DNA of 64,000 nt from Halorussus halobius (GCF_004765805.1 NZ_SBIU01000007.1:62001-126000), one strand, 5' to 3'. Numbered from the stretch's first letter, positions 41,884-51,022 are shown. Notes: generated by a model not told the origin, from the letters alone. Made by a program: numbers and translations.

Positions 41884-42636
41884 ATGACACTCGCACAAGG
41901 CCCGTGGCCGACATACACGGATGCTGCCCTCGATAGTGTTCTACGAGAACGACGTGAGGTTGAGCGCGAATGTCAAGCCTTCCAACGGTTTCGCCAGCGT
42001 ATCCAGACCGTCGACACACAGACTCCTCGGTTCGAACGGTCCGTTGTTGGAGTGGATCAGAACCTTACATCCGAAGAGAAGTCGGTCCGTAATACCATCG
42101 AGCCGTGGTATCATGATACTGTGATGGCGGTCGACCACTACGGCGACGTGTACGGTGATTCGTTCGAGGCGAGCCTCAGTGCCGAATTCGGGGCCGATGT
42201 GTTGCTCCTGATCTCAGAAGCGACTACGTTCTCACCGCTCATCAAACAACGGCTCCTCGAGGCCGCACAGCAGTGTATTGACAACCGCCGAGTCTTTCTG
42301 GAGAGCCTCCAGGATGAATTCACTACCCTCAAAGACGTGCAATCTACAGTTCAAGAGATTCGAGAGGCGATAGCAGAACTTGATTCTACGAAATTACAGG
42401 GGAACTCAGATATTGAACTAACCGACCGATACGAGACGCTTCATACGTTGAATGATGAATGTAAGAGTTGGATCCAGCAACGGCAGGAGGAAATCCACGC
42501 TCATCGAATCGATCGGTCGGCAGACGTGGATGCCTACACTGACCTCTGTTCATATCTCTATGAGGGTCTGGAGGTTGATTATCCGGTATTGGCGACGTTT
42601 GTCGATATCTTGGAGATCATCTCCCAATATGAGTAG
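41884..42636 (+). CDS. coiled-coil protein (DUF7260-like)
   Basis: A 250-residue cytoplasmic protein, mostly helical with coiled-coil character (about 20-60 RERREVERECQAFQRF; 115-165; 195-220). It resembles a haloarchaeal family of helical proteins (DUF7260) of unknown function. Signal or catalytic motifs are absent. It follows the halocyanin gene by 103 bases on the same strand; the relationship is unclear. Its acidic Glu/Asp-rich composition is typical of haloarchaea. Confidence 0.75.
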   Translation: MTLAQGPWPTYTDAALDSVLRERREVERECQAFQRFRQRIQTVDTQTPRFERSVVGVDQNLTSEEKSVRNTIEPWYHDTVMAVDHYGDVYGDSFEASLSAEFGADVLLLISEATTFSPLIKQRLLEAAQQCIDNRRVFLESLQDEFTTLKDVQSTVQEIREAIAELDSTKLQGNSDIELTDRYETLHTLNDECKSWIQQRQEEIHAHRIDRSADVDAYTDLCSYLYEGLEVDYPVLATFVDILEIISQYE

Positions 42637-42919
42637 TCCTCTCTTTTACCTCCTACTCTGTCTTGACGTCGTCCTATGGCTGAACAGTAGTTGCTGATTT
42701 GGCTGCGATTAGTGCTGGCAAACTCAGCGATGGAATCGAGGAACTCCGTGCACCGGGTGCACGGCTTTCAGAATCGGCGTGAGTGGGCGTCGAACATGTT
42801 AGATAATCGACTCCGGCAATGACTGTGAAAGGGTGGGCTTCCGCTCGCACCGTGTCAATACCGGCTTCCAGCAAATCTACTTTGTTAACGGTTTTGTCTA
42901 TCCGGTCACAACTGTACAT
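42637..42919. other. gap with possible gene remnant and a 19-base palindrome
   Basis: No intact gene. The plus-strand frame around 42690-42782 encodes a short plausible tract (ADLAAISAGKLSDGIEEL) ending in a stop, which may be the 3' end of a decayed gene. Within it lies a perfect 19-base inverted repeat (42746-42764). Confidence 0.35.
42746..42764. repeat. perfect 9-1-9 inverted repeat
   Basis: CCGTGCACC-G-GGTGCACGG, nine-base arms around one base. It could be a regulator site or a structural remnant; no adjacent gene start matches well (the nearest, at 42920, is 155 bases away). Confidence 0.6.
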
Positions 42920-43105
42920 ATGGAATTCGACTTTGTGCGCTCGGTGGCCCCCCTTGTCGTAATTGTCGCCGTCGCGGCGATTGCGCTCACGACCGTGATG
43001 ACCTCCTCGACGGTCTTTATGATGGTTCTGCCCTCGATGATTATCTTCTCGGTCATCGCGTTCTTCCTGGGAATGAAACATGGCGAGTTCCGCGCCAGTG
43101 CATAA
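42920..43105 (+). CDS. small membrane protein (DUF7333-like)
   Basis: A 61-residue protein with two membrane helices (about 8-26 and 30-50) and a conserved end, MKHGEFRA. It is a homologue of the gene at 55636, which also begins MEFD and ends VKHGEYRA. This pattern matches the haloarchaeal family DUF7333. Function unknown. I chose the ATG at 42920; the longer frame adds residues with no conserved character. Confidence 0.75.
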   Translation: MEFDFVRSVAPLVVIVAVAAIALTTVMTSSTVFMMVLPSMIIFSVIAFFLGMKHGEFRASA

Positions 43106-43309
43106 TAGGCCGACCCAGTAGCCGGAATCCGCTGTGTTGCGGTCCATGCTAGCCCCCAGCTGTGTTGATTCAGATTATTTCGATGACCGGTTCGCAGTCC
43201 TAGCGACGGCTGTTTTAGCGGGGTGATGTCGAACCAACAGGAGTCCACCTGGGTTGGGTAACCCCTATCGTTCAGTTAGATCCTGTCCTGGTCGTGGTGT
43301 AGAGGGTCT

Positions 43310-44464
43310 CTACGTGGAGTAGCCAGCGTACTCCATAAGTTGGTTGAAAATGTCAGTATCCATGACGGACCGATAGACCACGCCGGTGAGCATCCCGCCG
43401 GGATAGAACGTGCCGTTCATCACGTGGTTGACCTTGTGGCAGTGCATCAGGTAGATGCCGGGGTCTGCATCGGCAGTAAATTCGATCGTGTGTCGTTCAG
43501 CGGGGGCGACGTTCGTGACGTCCATGTCGTGGCGGGCAGCCTCTGGAATCGTCCCGCCGTCCTTTTCGACACGCTGGAAGCGGTGGTTATGGATATGCAT
43601 CGGGTGCGACATGTATCCACCGTTGACGAGGTGGATGCGAACTGAGTCGCCCTCGTCGACGATGATCGGTGAGCCTTCTTCGGGGTGCAGCGTTCGGGGT
43701 GCGCTCTTCCCGTTGACGGTGAACACGTCCGGATTGCGACTGGCCGAATTGTATGTGAAGTCCGCCTCACCGGCCCACTTCCGCGGAACCCGCGAATCCC
43801 AGTCCTTGATCGTCATGAAGTATTCGCGGTCCGCCGGTTCGTAGCCTTCGGGATCAACTCGGTAGATCCCGTACATGCCCATGTCGATATGCCGGTGGGT
43901 CTGGAAGTGGCAATGGTAGAAATGCGTTCCAGGGACGTTAGCGGGAATCTCGTAGGTGTGTGTCTCCCCTGGCGGGACCTGAATCCCGGTCGTCGTCGGG
44001 ACGCCGTCGTTCTCCCACGTCTTGCGAATTCCGTGGAAGTGAATCGTGTGGGGACGTCGGCCATCGGTGTTGTCGAGTGTCACCTCCATCGCGTTACCCT
44101 CGGTCGTTCTGAGAATTGGGCCTGGGACGCTGGGGTCGTTGTCGTCGGCCTGGAACGCCCAGACGCGTGGGAATTCGACGGGCCCACCCATTGTATCGAG
44201 CGGGTGGACGGCGTGGCGGGCCTGTTGAGTCCGCATCGTCACTCCACCACCCTGCTCGTCGACGTTGACGACTGTTGGAGGGCTGGTGTAGGGGAGATTA
44301 GGCGAGTCAGTTTGTGTCTGCGTGGCCGTATCGCTCGTTGCTGCTGGCTCGTTAGCTCCGCCCGCCGAACAGCCTGCTAACGAAGCGATACCCGTCGCGC
44401 CAGTTGCCGCGAGAAACTCACGCCGGGACAGTCCGGTTCCGGGTGCGCCGAAACGTGTGGTCAT
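43310..44464 (-). CDS. two-domain multicopper oxidase
   Basis: A 384-residue secreted enzyme with a Tat/lipobox signal (SRREFLAATGATGIASLAGC). Copper motifs are visible in both cupredoxin domains: HTIHFHG (139-145), HFYHCHFQTHRHIDMGM (181-197), HPMHIHNH (287-294) and HCHKVNH (341-347). HCH motifs with a downstream Met in both halves suggest a type-1 site in domain 1 and possibly a second in domain 2, as in type-A two-domain oxidases. Such enzymes oxidise Cu(I), Fe(II) or phenols while reducing oxygen. Cuprous oxidation outside the cell would protect against copper, consistent with the setting. Confidence 0.92.
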   Translation of the reverse strand: MTTRFGAPGTGLSRREFLAATGATGIASLAGCSAGGANEPAATSDTATQTQTDSPNLPYTSPPTVVNVDEQGGGVTMRTQQARHAVHPLDTMGGPVEFPRVWAFQADDNDPSVPGPILRTTEGNAMEVTLDNTDGRRPHTIHFHGIRKTWENDGVPTTTGIQVPPGETHTYEIPANVPGTHFYHCHFQTHRHIDMGMYGIYRVDPEGYEPADREYFMTIKDWDSRVPRKWAGEADFTYNSASRNPDVFTVNGKSAPRTLHPEEGSPIIVDEGDSVRIHLVNGGYMSHPMHIHNHRFQRVEKDGGTIPEAARHDMDVTNVAPAERHTIEFTADADPGIYLMHCHKVNHVMNGTFYPGGMLTGVVYRSVMDTDIFNQLMEYAGYST

Positions 44465-44632
44465 GATACACTCGGCATTTTGGTTGGCCTAAACATAGGG
44501 CGACTGCGGTGTCCCAATTCACGGGACAGTGCGTGGATATGTTCGGCAAAAGGCGAATGGAGATGGCGGCTTTTTATTTATACTTGTTCGCCGTTAGGAG
44601 TCTGAAATTGAGACGACAAAGTGGTCAGATTT

Positions 44633-45358
44633 TTAGAGTCCGCCCGTCGCCGTCAGATAGGCCCCTGCAAACTGCACCGCGTTATACGTCCCGTGAATCA
44701 CAGCCGGCACTGTGAGGTTGTCCGTATACTCGTACGCTGCTCCCAGTACTAAGGCCAGGACGAATGCGATACCGATGTACACCAGTTTGCCTTCCCCTGA
44801 CAACGAGAAGAGATGGATCGATGCGAACAGAGCGCTTGCGAGGATGATTGCACGAGCCGGATGGAGACTTTCACGGAGGGTGCCCTGTACGAGGCCCCGG
44901 AACAACAGCTCTTCTCCCGGGCCGACTAACAGGAATTGAAGGGGGATCAGAAGAAGGAATACACTCGGATTTTGTCGCCCGACCTCGACGATCTGATTCT
45001 GAGCCGAGTTCAGACCGAGGGCTGTGATTACTGAGGACGCCACAAAGAGCAACCCCAGGATCGCTATACTCCCGCCAACAATCACTGCTCCATCACGCTT
45101 GTCAGGTGAACGAACTGGAACGAATCCCAATCCGAGATCACGGCCTTTGAGATAAAGGATGGCGATGCCCCCAAACGTCACTCCTTGGAGGAAGAACGTG
45201 CTCACAACCAGTCTGAGGGCTGGGCGCGACGCGAGGTCGACTCCGAACAACCCGACTACCGTCGCGACGGCAAGGATTACGATAGCCCCCGCGACGTATG
45301 ATCCATACGTGAGACCAATCGCCGAGGCGACAGACCGGAAACGAGATATCGACGACAT
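44633..45358 (-). CDS. CPBP family intramembrane glutamic endopeptidase
   Basis: A 241-residue membrane protein with about seven helices. The CPBP/Abi motifs are visible: EELLFRG (149-155, with the glutamate pair), an IHL (H182) in the next helix and IHGTYN (H222). The family cleaves membrane substrates, for example the C-terminal tails of prenylated proteins or bacteriocin-related proteins. No substrate is suggested by neighbours (a multicopper oxidase and DsbB). The start at 45358 begins MSSISRF. Confidence 0.9.
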   Translation of the reverse strand: MSSISRFRSVASAIGLTYGSYVAGAIVILAVATVVGLFGVDLASRPALRLVVSTFFLQGVTFGGIAILYLKGRDLGLGFVPVRSPDKRDGAVIVGGSIAILGLLFVASSVITALGLNSAQNQIVEVGRQNPSVFLLLIPLQFLLVGPGEELLFRGLVQGTLRESLHPARAIILASALFASIHLFSLSGEGKLVYIGIAFVLALVLGAAYEYTDNLTVPAVIHGTYNAVQFAGAYLTATGGL

Positions 45359-45456
45359 TAATCAGATGTGAGCGTAGGGCTCCACCCTACAAGCTGGCTT
45401 CGATAGGTCGATTCCGGCGCTATTCATTCCAAGACATCCCGCGGTAGTGATTTTGT

Positions 45457-45900
45457 TCATAGCTGACGTTCAGGTTCGACGAGGTTGGATCCAGCGAGGA
45501 CTGTAATTATCACGAGCACGAACGCGATGAGTGAGAGATTCGGAATTGTAAGTCCGAGCACCGGAGCCTGCCACTGGACAACTGCACAGGGGCCAGCAAA
45601 GGTGCATGAGGCCGTCGTTGCTTGGAGTACGGAGTGATATCCCGCGATTGAAGCTCCCACCACGGATAGTGGCACGACTGTTCGCCAGATTGTGTTGTGG
45701 CTCTCGAGGGCGGCAACGCCGAGAACGACGACAAGCGGATACATGAGGATACGTTGGTACCAGCAGAGGGTACACGGAACGAGACCGAGGCCGAGACTGA
45801 ACCAGAGGCTTCCCAGGGTTGCAATCGCCGCGACGCCTGCCCCGCCTGCAAGCCAGAATCGTCCGTCGGACATCCATGACTCAGTTTGATCCAGCTGCAT
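45457..45900 (-). CDS. dsbB: disulfide bond formation protein B (DsbB)
   Basis: A 147-residue membrane protein with four helices and the DsbB hallmark cysteines: CTLC (C43, C46) on the first outer loop and C99/C105 on the second. DsbB reoxidises a DsbA-type thiol oxidase using quinone. The DsbA-like gene directly upstream overlaps it by 20 bases at the ATG of 45900; the next ATG at 45873 would remove nine residues and the overlap. Together they form an extracytoplasmic disulfide-forming pair. Confidence 0.93.
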   Translation of the reverse strand: MQLDQTESWMSDGRFWLAGGAGVAAIATLGSLWFSLGLGLVPCTLCWYQRILMYPLVVVLGVAALESHNTIWRTVVPLSVVGASIAGYHSVLQATTASCTFAGPCAVVQWQAPVLGLTIPNLSLIAFVLVIITVLAGSNLVEPERQL

Positions 45901-46867
45901 CTTCGATCAGCTGTCTTACTCGCTCTTCGTTTCCGAGTGGATTGACCGTCATGCCATCGATGAGGAGCGTGGGTGTGGCATCGACACCGACATCGCTCGC
46001 AGCCCTGTCAGTCGCCCGCAGCGCGTCGTCATACTGATTTTCTTGGATGGCCGTGCGGACCGACGCTGTCTCGGAGACGCCTGCGGCCTGAGCAAACTCG
46101 ACCAATCTCTCGGCGGTCGCCCACTGGTCGCTCTCGGGTGGTTGATTCCCGAACACGTATTCGTGAAACGCCCAGTATGAGGCTGGGTCGGTGTTCCAGA
46201 CGGCTAATCCGGCCTGACCGGCTGCCGGTGCATCGGGGCCCAAAAATGGGTCGCCACCGATATATGCCAGATTGCGGAACTCGAGCGCAATTGTTCCTGG
46301 TTCCACGTAGTCCGTCACGAGTTGTGAAAGCATCTCCGTACTGAACTGGGCGCAGTACGGACACTTCCAGCTCCCGAAGTATGTGACCATGACATCGGCA
46401 TCAGCAGACCCCATCGTCGCATAGCGGAAGTCTCCAGGCGAGTCGGGAATCGGGGCAGTGGTAACGGCACCCGTATCACCTCCAGCAGTCGCGCCGTCAT
46501 CCGGCTCAGTGCTCGTATTGTTAGAGAGAGCGGTGGCGCCGATCACGAGACCGGCAGTGGCGGCACCACCACCGCCGAGGAGAAGCTGTCGGCGGGTTAG
46601 TCCTCCGACAGCAGCTCCAACACCTCCCTCGGAGAGCCGCTCTGAGAACGTGAGTGAATCAACGGCTGTCTCAGCCCGTTTGTAATCCACACCTGAGAGG
46701 TCGTCGGGGTGCGCGACGAGCCAGTGTCTGTAGAGCTGCTCGTCAGTCTCGTCACCGAGTTGTTCGCCACAATAATGGCAGGCGCTGTGAACGTTCCATG
46801 TGTGGTCACGCGCTGCTCCAGCTGTTTCGAATTGATCTGTACAGATCGGGCAGGTATGGGCAGTCAT
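45881..46867 (-). CDS. DsbA-like thiol oxidoreductase with N-terminal C2H2 zinc-finger region
   Basis: A 328-residue protein. Residues 1-55 hold two C2H2-like zinc motifs (CPICT with H22/H27, then CHYC with H48/H53). A twin-Arg-like stretch and hydrophobic anchor follow (TRRQLLLGGGGAAT, about 91-115), then a Thr/Gly linker and a DsbA thioredoxin domain with CPYC (169-172) and the cis-Pro region VDATPTLLIDG. Placing zinc fingers inside the cell before an anchor and a redox domain outside is unusual. It overlaps dsbB and should be its oxidation partner. Confidence 0.92.
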   Translation of the reverse strand: MTAHTCPICTDQFETAGAARDHTWNVHSACHYCGEQLGDETDEQLYRHWLVAHPDDLSGVDYKRAETAVDSLTFSERLSEGGVGAAVGGLTRRQLLLGGGGAATAGLVIGATALSNNTSTEPDDGATAGGDTGAVTTAPIPDSPGDFRYATMGSADADVMVTYFGSWKCPYCAQFSTEMLSQLVTDYVEPGTIALEFRNLAYIGGDPFLGPDAPAAGQAGLAVWNTDPASYWAFHEYVFGNQPPESDQWATAERLVEFAQAAGVSETASVRTAIQENQYDDALRATDRAASDVGVDATPTLLIDGMTVNPLGNEERVRQLIEDAAGSN

Positions 46868-46971
46868 TCGTGATCACTACTCCAAGTGTAGATTTCATAG
46901 GCTCCGTGTTCTGCTCTCATAGTGAGCTGAATCGTCGGTATCTGTGGCATTGTGTTATACGCAAGGGGTCA

Positions 46972-47487
46972 TCAGCGGCGGAGATATGCGACGAGGCAGG
47001 TCGTCAGGAGACAGAGGAGAATGAGAATTGCCACGCCCAGATGCGTCGTCACGATGGTCGGTTGGAGATCTTCCGTGACGGTCAATCCTCCGAGGATAAC
47101 CTGTAACGGAAGGAGGACGAGAGCGGCCGTGGCCGACCATTTGACAATCGGGGTATTACGGTGTGTCACCCACGCTCCAAGGGTCGTGCCGACGATCAGA
47201 ACCCCGGCCGTCATCGCCAGTCCACGGTGAGCCCACTCAGCGAAGATTTGGAGTGCAGAGTATGGCGAGTTAGCAATGATCTCGGGTTGAAGGAAGGGGA
47301 CCCACGTCCCGTAGCAGGTCGGCCAATCGGGACAGGAAAGTCCAGCACCGATTGCACTGGTGTAGGCTCCAAGAAGCATCACAATATACGTCACTAGTAG
47401 CGTCAAACTGGCGATATGCCTGTACTCGACCGGAATCCTTGAAATCGCGGTTCGTATATCGTGCCTGCGGAGTCGGGCTTGAGACAT
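46972..47487 (-). CDS. ctaA: compact heme A synthase (CtaA/COX15)
   Basis: A 171-residue membrane protein of the CtaA family, half the size of the bacterial eight-helix enzyme. The four predicted helices hold a conserved cysteine pair in an outer loop (SCPDWPTCYG; C52, C58) and histidines for heme binding (H87 in EWAHRG; H149 in TTHLGVA). Half-size archaeal forms are known and are thought to dimerise. It makes heme A for terminal oxidases, which are copper enzymes. I chose the start MSQARLRR; the longer frame has no hydrophobic pattern. Confidence 0.9.
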   Translation of the reverse strand: MSQARLRRHDIRTAISRIPVEYRHIASLTLLVTYIVMLLGAYTSAIGAGLSCPDWPTCYGTWVPFLQPEIIANSPYSALQIFAEWAHRGLAMTAGVLIVGTTLGAWVTHRNTPIVKWSATAALVLLPLQVILGGLTVTEDLQPTIVTTHLGVAILILLCLLTTCLVAYLRR

Positions 47488-47659
47488 AATATTGGGTAGG
47501 GACGTTGACTTGCGGTGTGACGAGTTGATGTCTTGGAGACAAAGTGTTAAGCCGGATTCCCAGCGAGTGGGACACCGCCTGCTATTCATTGAGGAGCCGT
47601 CTCATGATACTGTTAAGAAGACACACGGTTTGTAGGGAAAACCCCTATATGCCAATAGT

Positions 47660-48622
47660 ATGATGGCTCAAGAACATACCCAGGAACGGTCAATAGATGA
47701 ACGCGACCGCGAGGTGAAGTCTGCCAACGACAACATCTGTCCCGAGTGTCAGGGTCATATTACACGGACTAGCGACAGCGGTGAGGCGACCTGCGAAAGC
47801 TGTGGGTTGGTTTTTGAAGATAATCCAATCGACCACGGTCCTGAGTGGCGTGCGTTCACTTCAGAGGAACGCGATGAAAAGAGTCGGGTCGGGGCTCCGA
47901 CGACGCAGCTGATGCACGATAAGGGTCTGAGTACGACTATCGGCTGGCAGGACAAGGATGCCTACGGACAGGCTGTCTCTGGTCGCAAACGTGCTCAATT
48001 ACAGCGCCTCCGGACGTGGGACGAGCGGTTCCGTACGAAGGATGCTCACGAGCGGAATCTCAAGCAAGCGCTCGGGGAGATCAGCCGCATGGCGTCCGCT
48101 CTGGGACTTCCTGAATCGGTTCGGGAAACTGCAGGCGTCCTGTACCGGCGTGCTGTGGAGCAGAACCTGCTCCCCGGTCGCTCGATCGAGGGTATGTCGA
48201 CGGCGTCGTTGTATGCGGCTGCTCGACAGCACGGAATGCCACGGCCGCTGACGGAGTTCGCCGATGTCAGCCGTGTCGAGAAAATCCGGATCCAGCGAGC
48301 GTACCGATATCTGTCCCGAGAACTTGGGCTGGAGATCGAGCCGGAGGATCCCATGCAATATATTCCACAATTCGCGTCATCGCTCGACGTGAGCGACGAA
48401 GCAGAACGGCGCTCTCGAGAACTGCTTGAGGTAGCTACAGATAATGCCGTCCACAGTGGAAAGAGTCCAGCCGGGTTGGCGGCTGCCGCTCTGTATGCTG
48501 CGACCCACCTCACGAACGAACAGCTCACACAGGAGACGGTGAGTGAGGTCGCCCACGTCAGTCGAGTCACGATCCGAAATCGATACCAAGAGCTTCTCGA
48601 GGTGTACGCGCAGTATGACTGA
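47660..48622 (+). CDS. tfb: transcription initiation factor TFB
   Basis: A 320-residue archaeal TFIIB homologue. The N-terminal zinc ribbon has C27, C30, C45 and C48, followed by a B-finger region (RAFTSEERDEKSRVGAPTT) and two cyclin-like repeats (about 125-215 and 225-318) with the helix-turn-helix for BRE binding at the end (VTIRNRYQELL). TFB recruits RNA polymerase to promoters with TBP. Haloarchaea carry many TFB paralogues that control sets of genes, so a TFB within a metal region may confer promoter preference, but no evidence of that is in the sequence. Confidence 0.95.
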   Translation: MMAQEHTQERSIDERDREVKSANDNICPECQGHITRTSDSGEATCESCGLVFEDNPIDHGPEWRAFTSEERDEKSRVGAPTTQLMHDKGLSTTIGWQDKDAYGQAVSGRKRAQLQRLRTWDERFRTKDAHERNLKQALGEISRMASALGLPESVRETAGVLYRRAVEQNLLPGRSIEGMSTASLYAAARQHGMPRPLTEFADVSRVEKIRIQRAYRYLSRELGLEIEPEDPMQYIPQFASSLDVSDEAERRSRELLEVATDNAVHSGKSPAGLAAAALYAATHLTNEQLTQETVSEVAHVSRVTIRNRYQELLEVYAQYD

Positions 48623-48682
48623 CCGGATAGCCCCTGCCGGGCGAAATCCAGCTACTGAGTGGGTCATGATACGATATTTACC

Positions 48683-48910
48683 ATGAGCGAGTTCTCAATA
48701 CAGACCGAGGTCGAGATATTGGAGCTGCTCGTTGATGAGTCACCGTGCCATGTGATGGAGATCACTAACGCCGTCGATGGACACCCGATCACCATTGACC
48801 AAACGTGTGCTCACCTCCATAGTGAGGGCTGTATTGTTCCACTGGGGAGGGGTCTCTACGAGATCACAGACGCAGGCGAACAACGACTCGAAATTCAGCA
48901 CGATTCATAA
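48683..48910 (+). CDS. small winged-helix protein
   Basis: A 75-residue protein with one helix-turn-helix (EVEILELLVDESPCHVMEITNAV, then TIDQTCAHLHSEGCIV and a wing with LYEITDAGEQRL). The start MSEFSIQ at 48683 is chosen; a GTG eight codons earlier is an alternative. Cysteines 26 and 45-53 could give redox or metal sensitivity. It lies 60 bases after the TFB gene. Role unknown beyond likely DNA binding. Confidence 0.75.
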   Translation: MSEFSIQTEVEILELLVDESPCHVMEITNAVDGHPITIDQTCAHLHSEGCIVPLGRGLYEITDAGEQRLEIQHDS

Positions 48911-49050
48911 TTGTGTCACCATGTCTCCCCTCTTTCGATGGATCGACCGTCATGACTCTGGAACCACGATCCCGACTGAGTTCGTGGGACCAATGGGATG
49001 CCTCTCCAGCAATCGGACACCATATCCCGAGGACCACGTATTATCGAATA

Positions 49051-49428
49051 ATGGGAGATGATTCAGTGTCGTCCGAGGACACTCCGGAGGTACAGGATGT
49101 CCTTGATGCGCTGGATGATCCCGCGTGTCGGGCTATTCTCCAGGAAACTATCGAACCAATGACTGCGAACGAACTCCTCGACGCATGTGACATCCCCAAG
49201 TCGACGCTGTATCGAAAATTAGAACTCCTCAGTTCCGCTTCCCTCGTTCGAGAACAGGAGACGATCAACCCCGGAGGTGGACGGGTTACCTACTACGAGC
49301 GGTCGTTCGAGGACGTCACGATCTCTATGGACGACACAGGTACGTTTTCGGTGAGCGTCGATCGGCCGCCGAAATCTACAGACGAACGGCTTGCAGATAT
49401 CTGGTCGATGATGGGGGACGAAGTATGA
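49051..49428 (+). CDS. ArsR-like winged-helix regulator
   Basis: A 125-residue regulator with a clear winged helix (about 14-75: LDALDDPACRAILQE, ANELLDACDIPKSTLYRKLELLSSASLV and a wing GGGRVTYY). The start MGDDSVSS at 49051 is chosen because upstream residues look non-coding. The following membrane protein starts inside its last codons (ATGA overlap). It is equivalent to the regulator at 30714 in gene order and fold, but has no close overall identity by eye. Confidence 0.87.
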   Translation: MGDDSVSSEDTPEVQDVLDALDDPACRAILQETIEPMTANELLDACDIPKSTLYRKLELLSSASLVREQETINPGGGRVTYYERSFEDVTISMDDTGTFSVSVDRPPKSTDERLADIWSMMGDEV

Positions 49429-49703
49429 ACGGCGTCATCACGGCGATTGCAGTCGTCAAGTTCGTAATCCTGCTTCTCGGTGGCGGGATTACCTATATTG
49501 CATTTAAAGCCTATCGACGTACGGGTGCGGATTCGCTACGTGTCCTTGGTGTCGGGTTCGGTATCATCACACTCGGGGCAATTCTAACTGGCGTGGCCAA
49601 CCAGTTCTTTTCTGTCGGATTGGCCCTCGGCGTGCTCATCAACAGCCTGTTCGTCGCCCTTGGCCTCGCGGTCATCATGTACTCGCTGTATATCCAGAAA
49701 TGA
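49425..49703 (+). CDS. small membrane protein (DUF7521-like)
   Basis: A 92-residue protein with three helices, similar to the one at 31068 (KAYRRTGAD, GFGIITLGAILTG, LINSLFVALGLAVIMYSLY). It overlaps the regulator before it and the beta-propeller gene after it by four bases each, so the three form one translationally coupled operon. The recurring regulator/membrane pair suggests a functional unit. Confidence 0.87.
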   Translation: MNGVITAIAVVKFVILLLGGGITYIAFKAYRRTGADSLRVLGVGFGIITLGAILTGVANQFFSVGLALGVLINSLFVALGLAVIMYSLYIQK

Positions 49704-51022
49704 ACCCCGTTCCGAATGTTGCCGTTCCTGATCTCCGTCGGGGTAGCTACCTAATCCTTTTCGGCGTTGTTCTGTTCGTTCTCACGCTTGTTAGCAGTGC
49801 AATGCTCGCCCCTGCGATTGGGACGGCTTCGGAGACAGACCAGACGTCCCGAACCTTGGTCGGGTCTCAGGGGGGTGGCCCAGGCTGGCACGAATACGGC
49901 AGCGTCTATCTTCTCAACGGGACGAACACTACCTGGCGTGAATCGAGTGCTGATAGCTATTTTGACGTCACACAAACGGAGAACGGAACAGTGTTAGCCG
50001 GGTTCATGGACAGCGGGTACGCTTCGTGCGGACCGTACGAGTCTCCCTGTACCCGAACGGGATTCCGAGTCATTGACCCCGGGAAAGACCTGCAGGTGGT
50101 TTCGGAGTATAGCTTCCCGGTGCGAACGAACAAGAACAGCGAAGTCCACGATGTCGAACGACTCGAATCGGGAGAATACTTGGTCACCGATATGGAGTAC
50201 GAGCGTATCTTTACTGTCAAGAACGGCGAAGTCACGTGGCAGTGGAATGCGAGTTCGTTCTACGACGCCCCACAAGATCCGACGACGACCGACTGGCTGC
50301 ACATCAACGACGTGGACGTCATCGGCTCTGGGCGCTATCTCGTCTCAGTACGGAATGCCAACCAGCTACTCGTTATCGAGCGCGGCGAGGGCGTCGTTGA
50401 GGTTATCAATGAGGATACGACCGATTCGAACGATGCCAATTGCCGGAAATCCGGCCAGTTGAACGACTATGACAATGATGGCGATATTCGATGCGGTGAC
50501 CCCGACGTGCTCAACCACCAGCACAACCCCCAGTGGCTCGGGGATGGTGCCGTCCTCGTTGCCGACAGCGAGAACGACCGAGTCGTGGAACTGCATCGAA
50601 CGGAGGGCGGTAAATGGGAGCCAGCGTGGGCTCTTGATCGGGCAGCGGGTGTCGAGCTCGATTGGCCCCGGGATGCGGATCGCCTCCCGAACGGAAACAC
50701 GCTTATCACCGACACGCTCAACCGGCGACTCGTAGAGGTCGACGAATCCGGGACTGTCGTCTGGAGCGTTCGAACAGAGCGTATCCCATACGAAGCCGAC
50801 CGACTGCCCTACGGTGAGTCTGTCGGAGCCCCGAAGTACACGACTAACGGAAGCAGCGTCGACAGCCCTGACGCCGGCGTGCCGGTTCTCTCACTACTGC
50901 TGGTCGGGCTTCGGGCAGTCGTTCCGTCAACGCCATTCTGGTTCCGGGAACCACAACTTGGACTGACGCTTGTCTCTACACTCCTCATTGTCGTCGGCGG
51001 AGTTGATCGTATTCGTAACTAA
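49700..51022 (+). CDS. membrane-anchored beta-propeller protein, arylsulfotransferase-like
   Basis: A 440-residue protein with an N-terminal membrane anchor (about 17-40), a large outer domain and a second hydrophobic segment at the C-terminus (about 415-433). The domain has repeated propeller-like blades (GSYLVTDMEYERIF, GSGRYLVSVRNANQLLVI, DGAVLVADSENDRVVEL, NGNTLITDTLNRRLVEV). This resembles arylsulfotransferase/PQQ-like propellers such as ASST, which act on envelope substrates, but the catalytic His cannot be confidently placed. It shares an operon with the HTH/DUF7521 pair. Its stop codon overlaps that of the converging gene. Confidence 0.8.
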   Translation: MNPVPNVAVPDLRRGSYLILFGVVLFVLTLVSSAMLAPAIGTASETDQTSRTLVGSQGGGPGWHEYGSVYLLNGTNTTWRESSADSYFDVTQTENGTVLAGFMDSGYASCGPYESPCTRTGFRVIDPGKDLQVVSEYSFPVRTNKNSEVHDVERLESGEYLVTDMEYERIFTVKNGEVTWQWNASSFYDAPQDPTTTDWLHINDVDVIGSGRYLVSVRNANQLLVIERGEGVVEVINEDTTDSNDANCRKSGQLNDYDNDGDIRCGDPDVLNHQHNPQWLGDGAVLVADSENDRVVELHRTEGGKWEPAWALDRAAGVELDWPRDADRLPNGNTLITDTLNRRLVEVDESGTVVWSVRTERIPYEADRLPYGESVGAPKYTTNGSSVDSPDAGVPVLSLLLVGLRAVVPSTPFWFREPQLGLTLVSTLLIVVGGVDRIRN

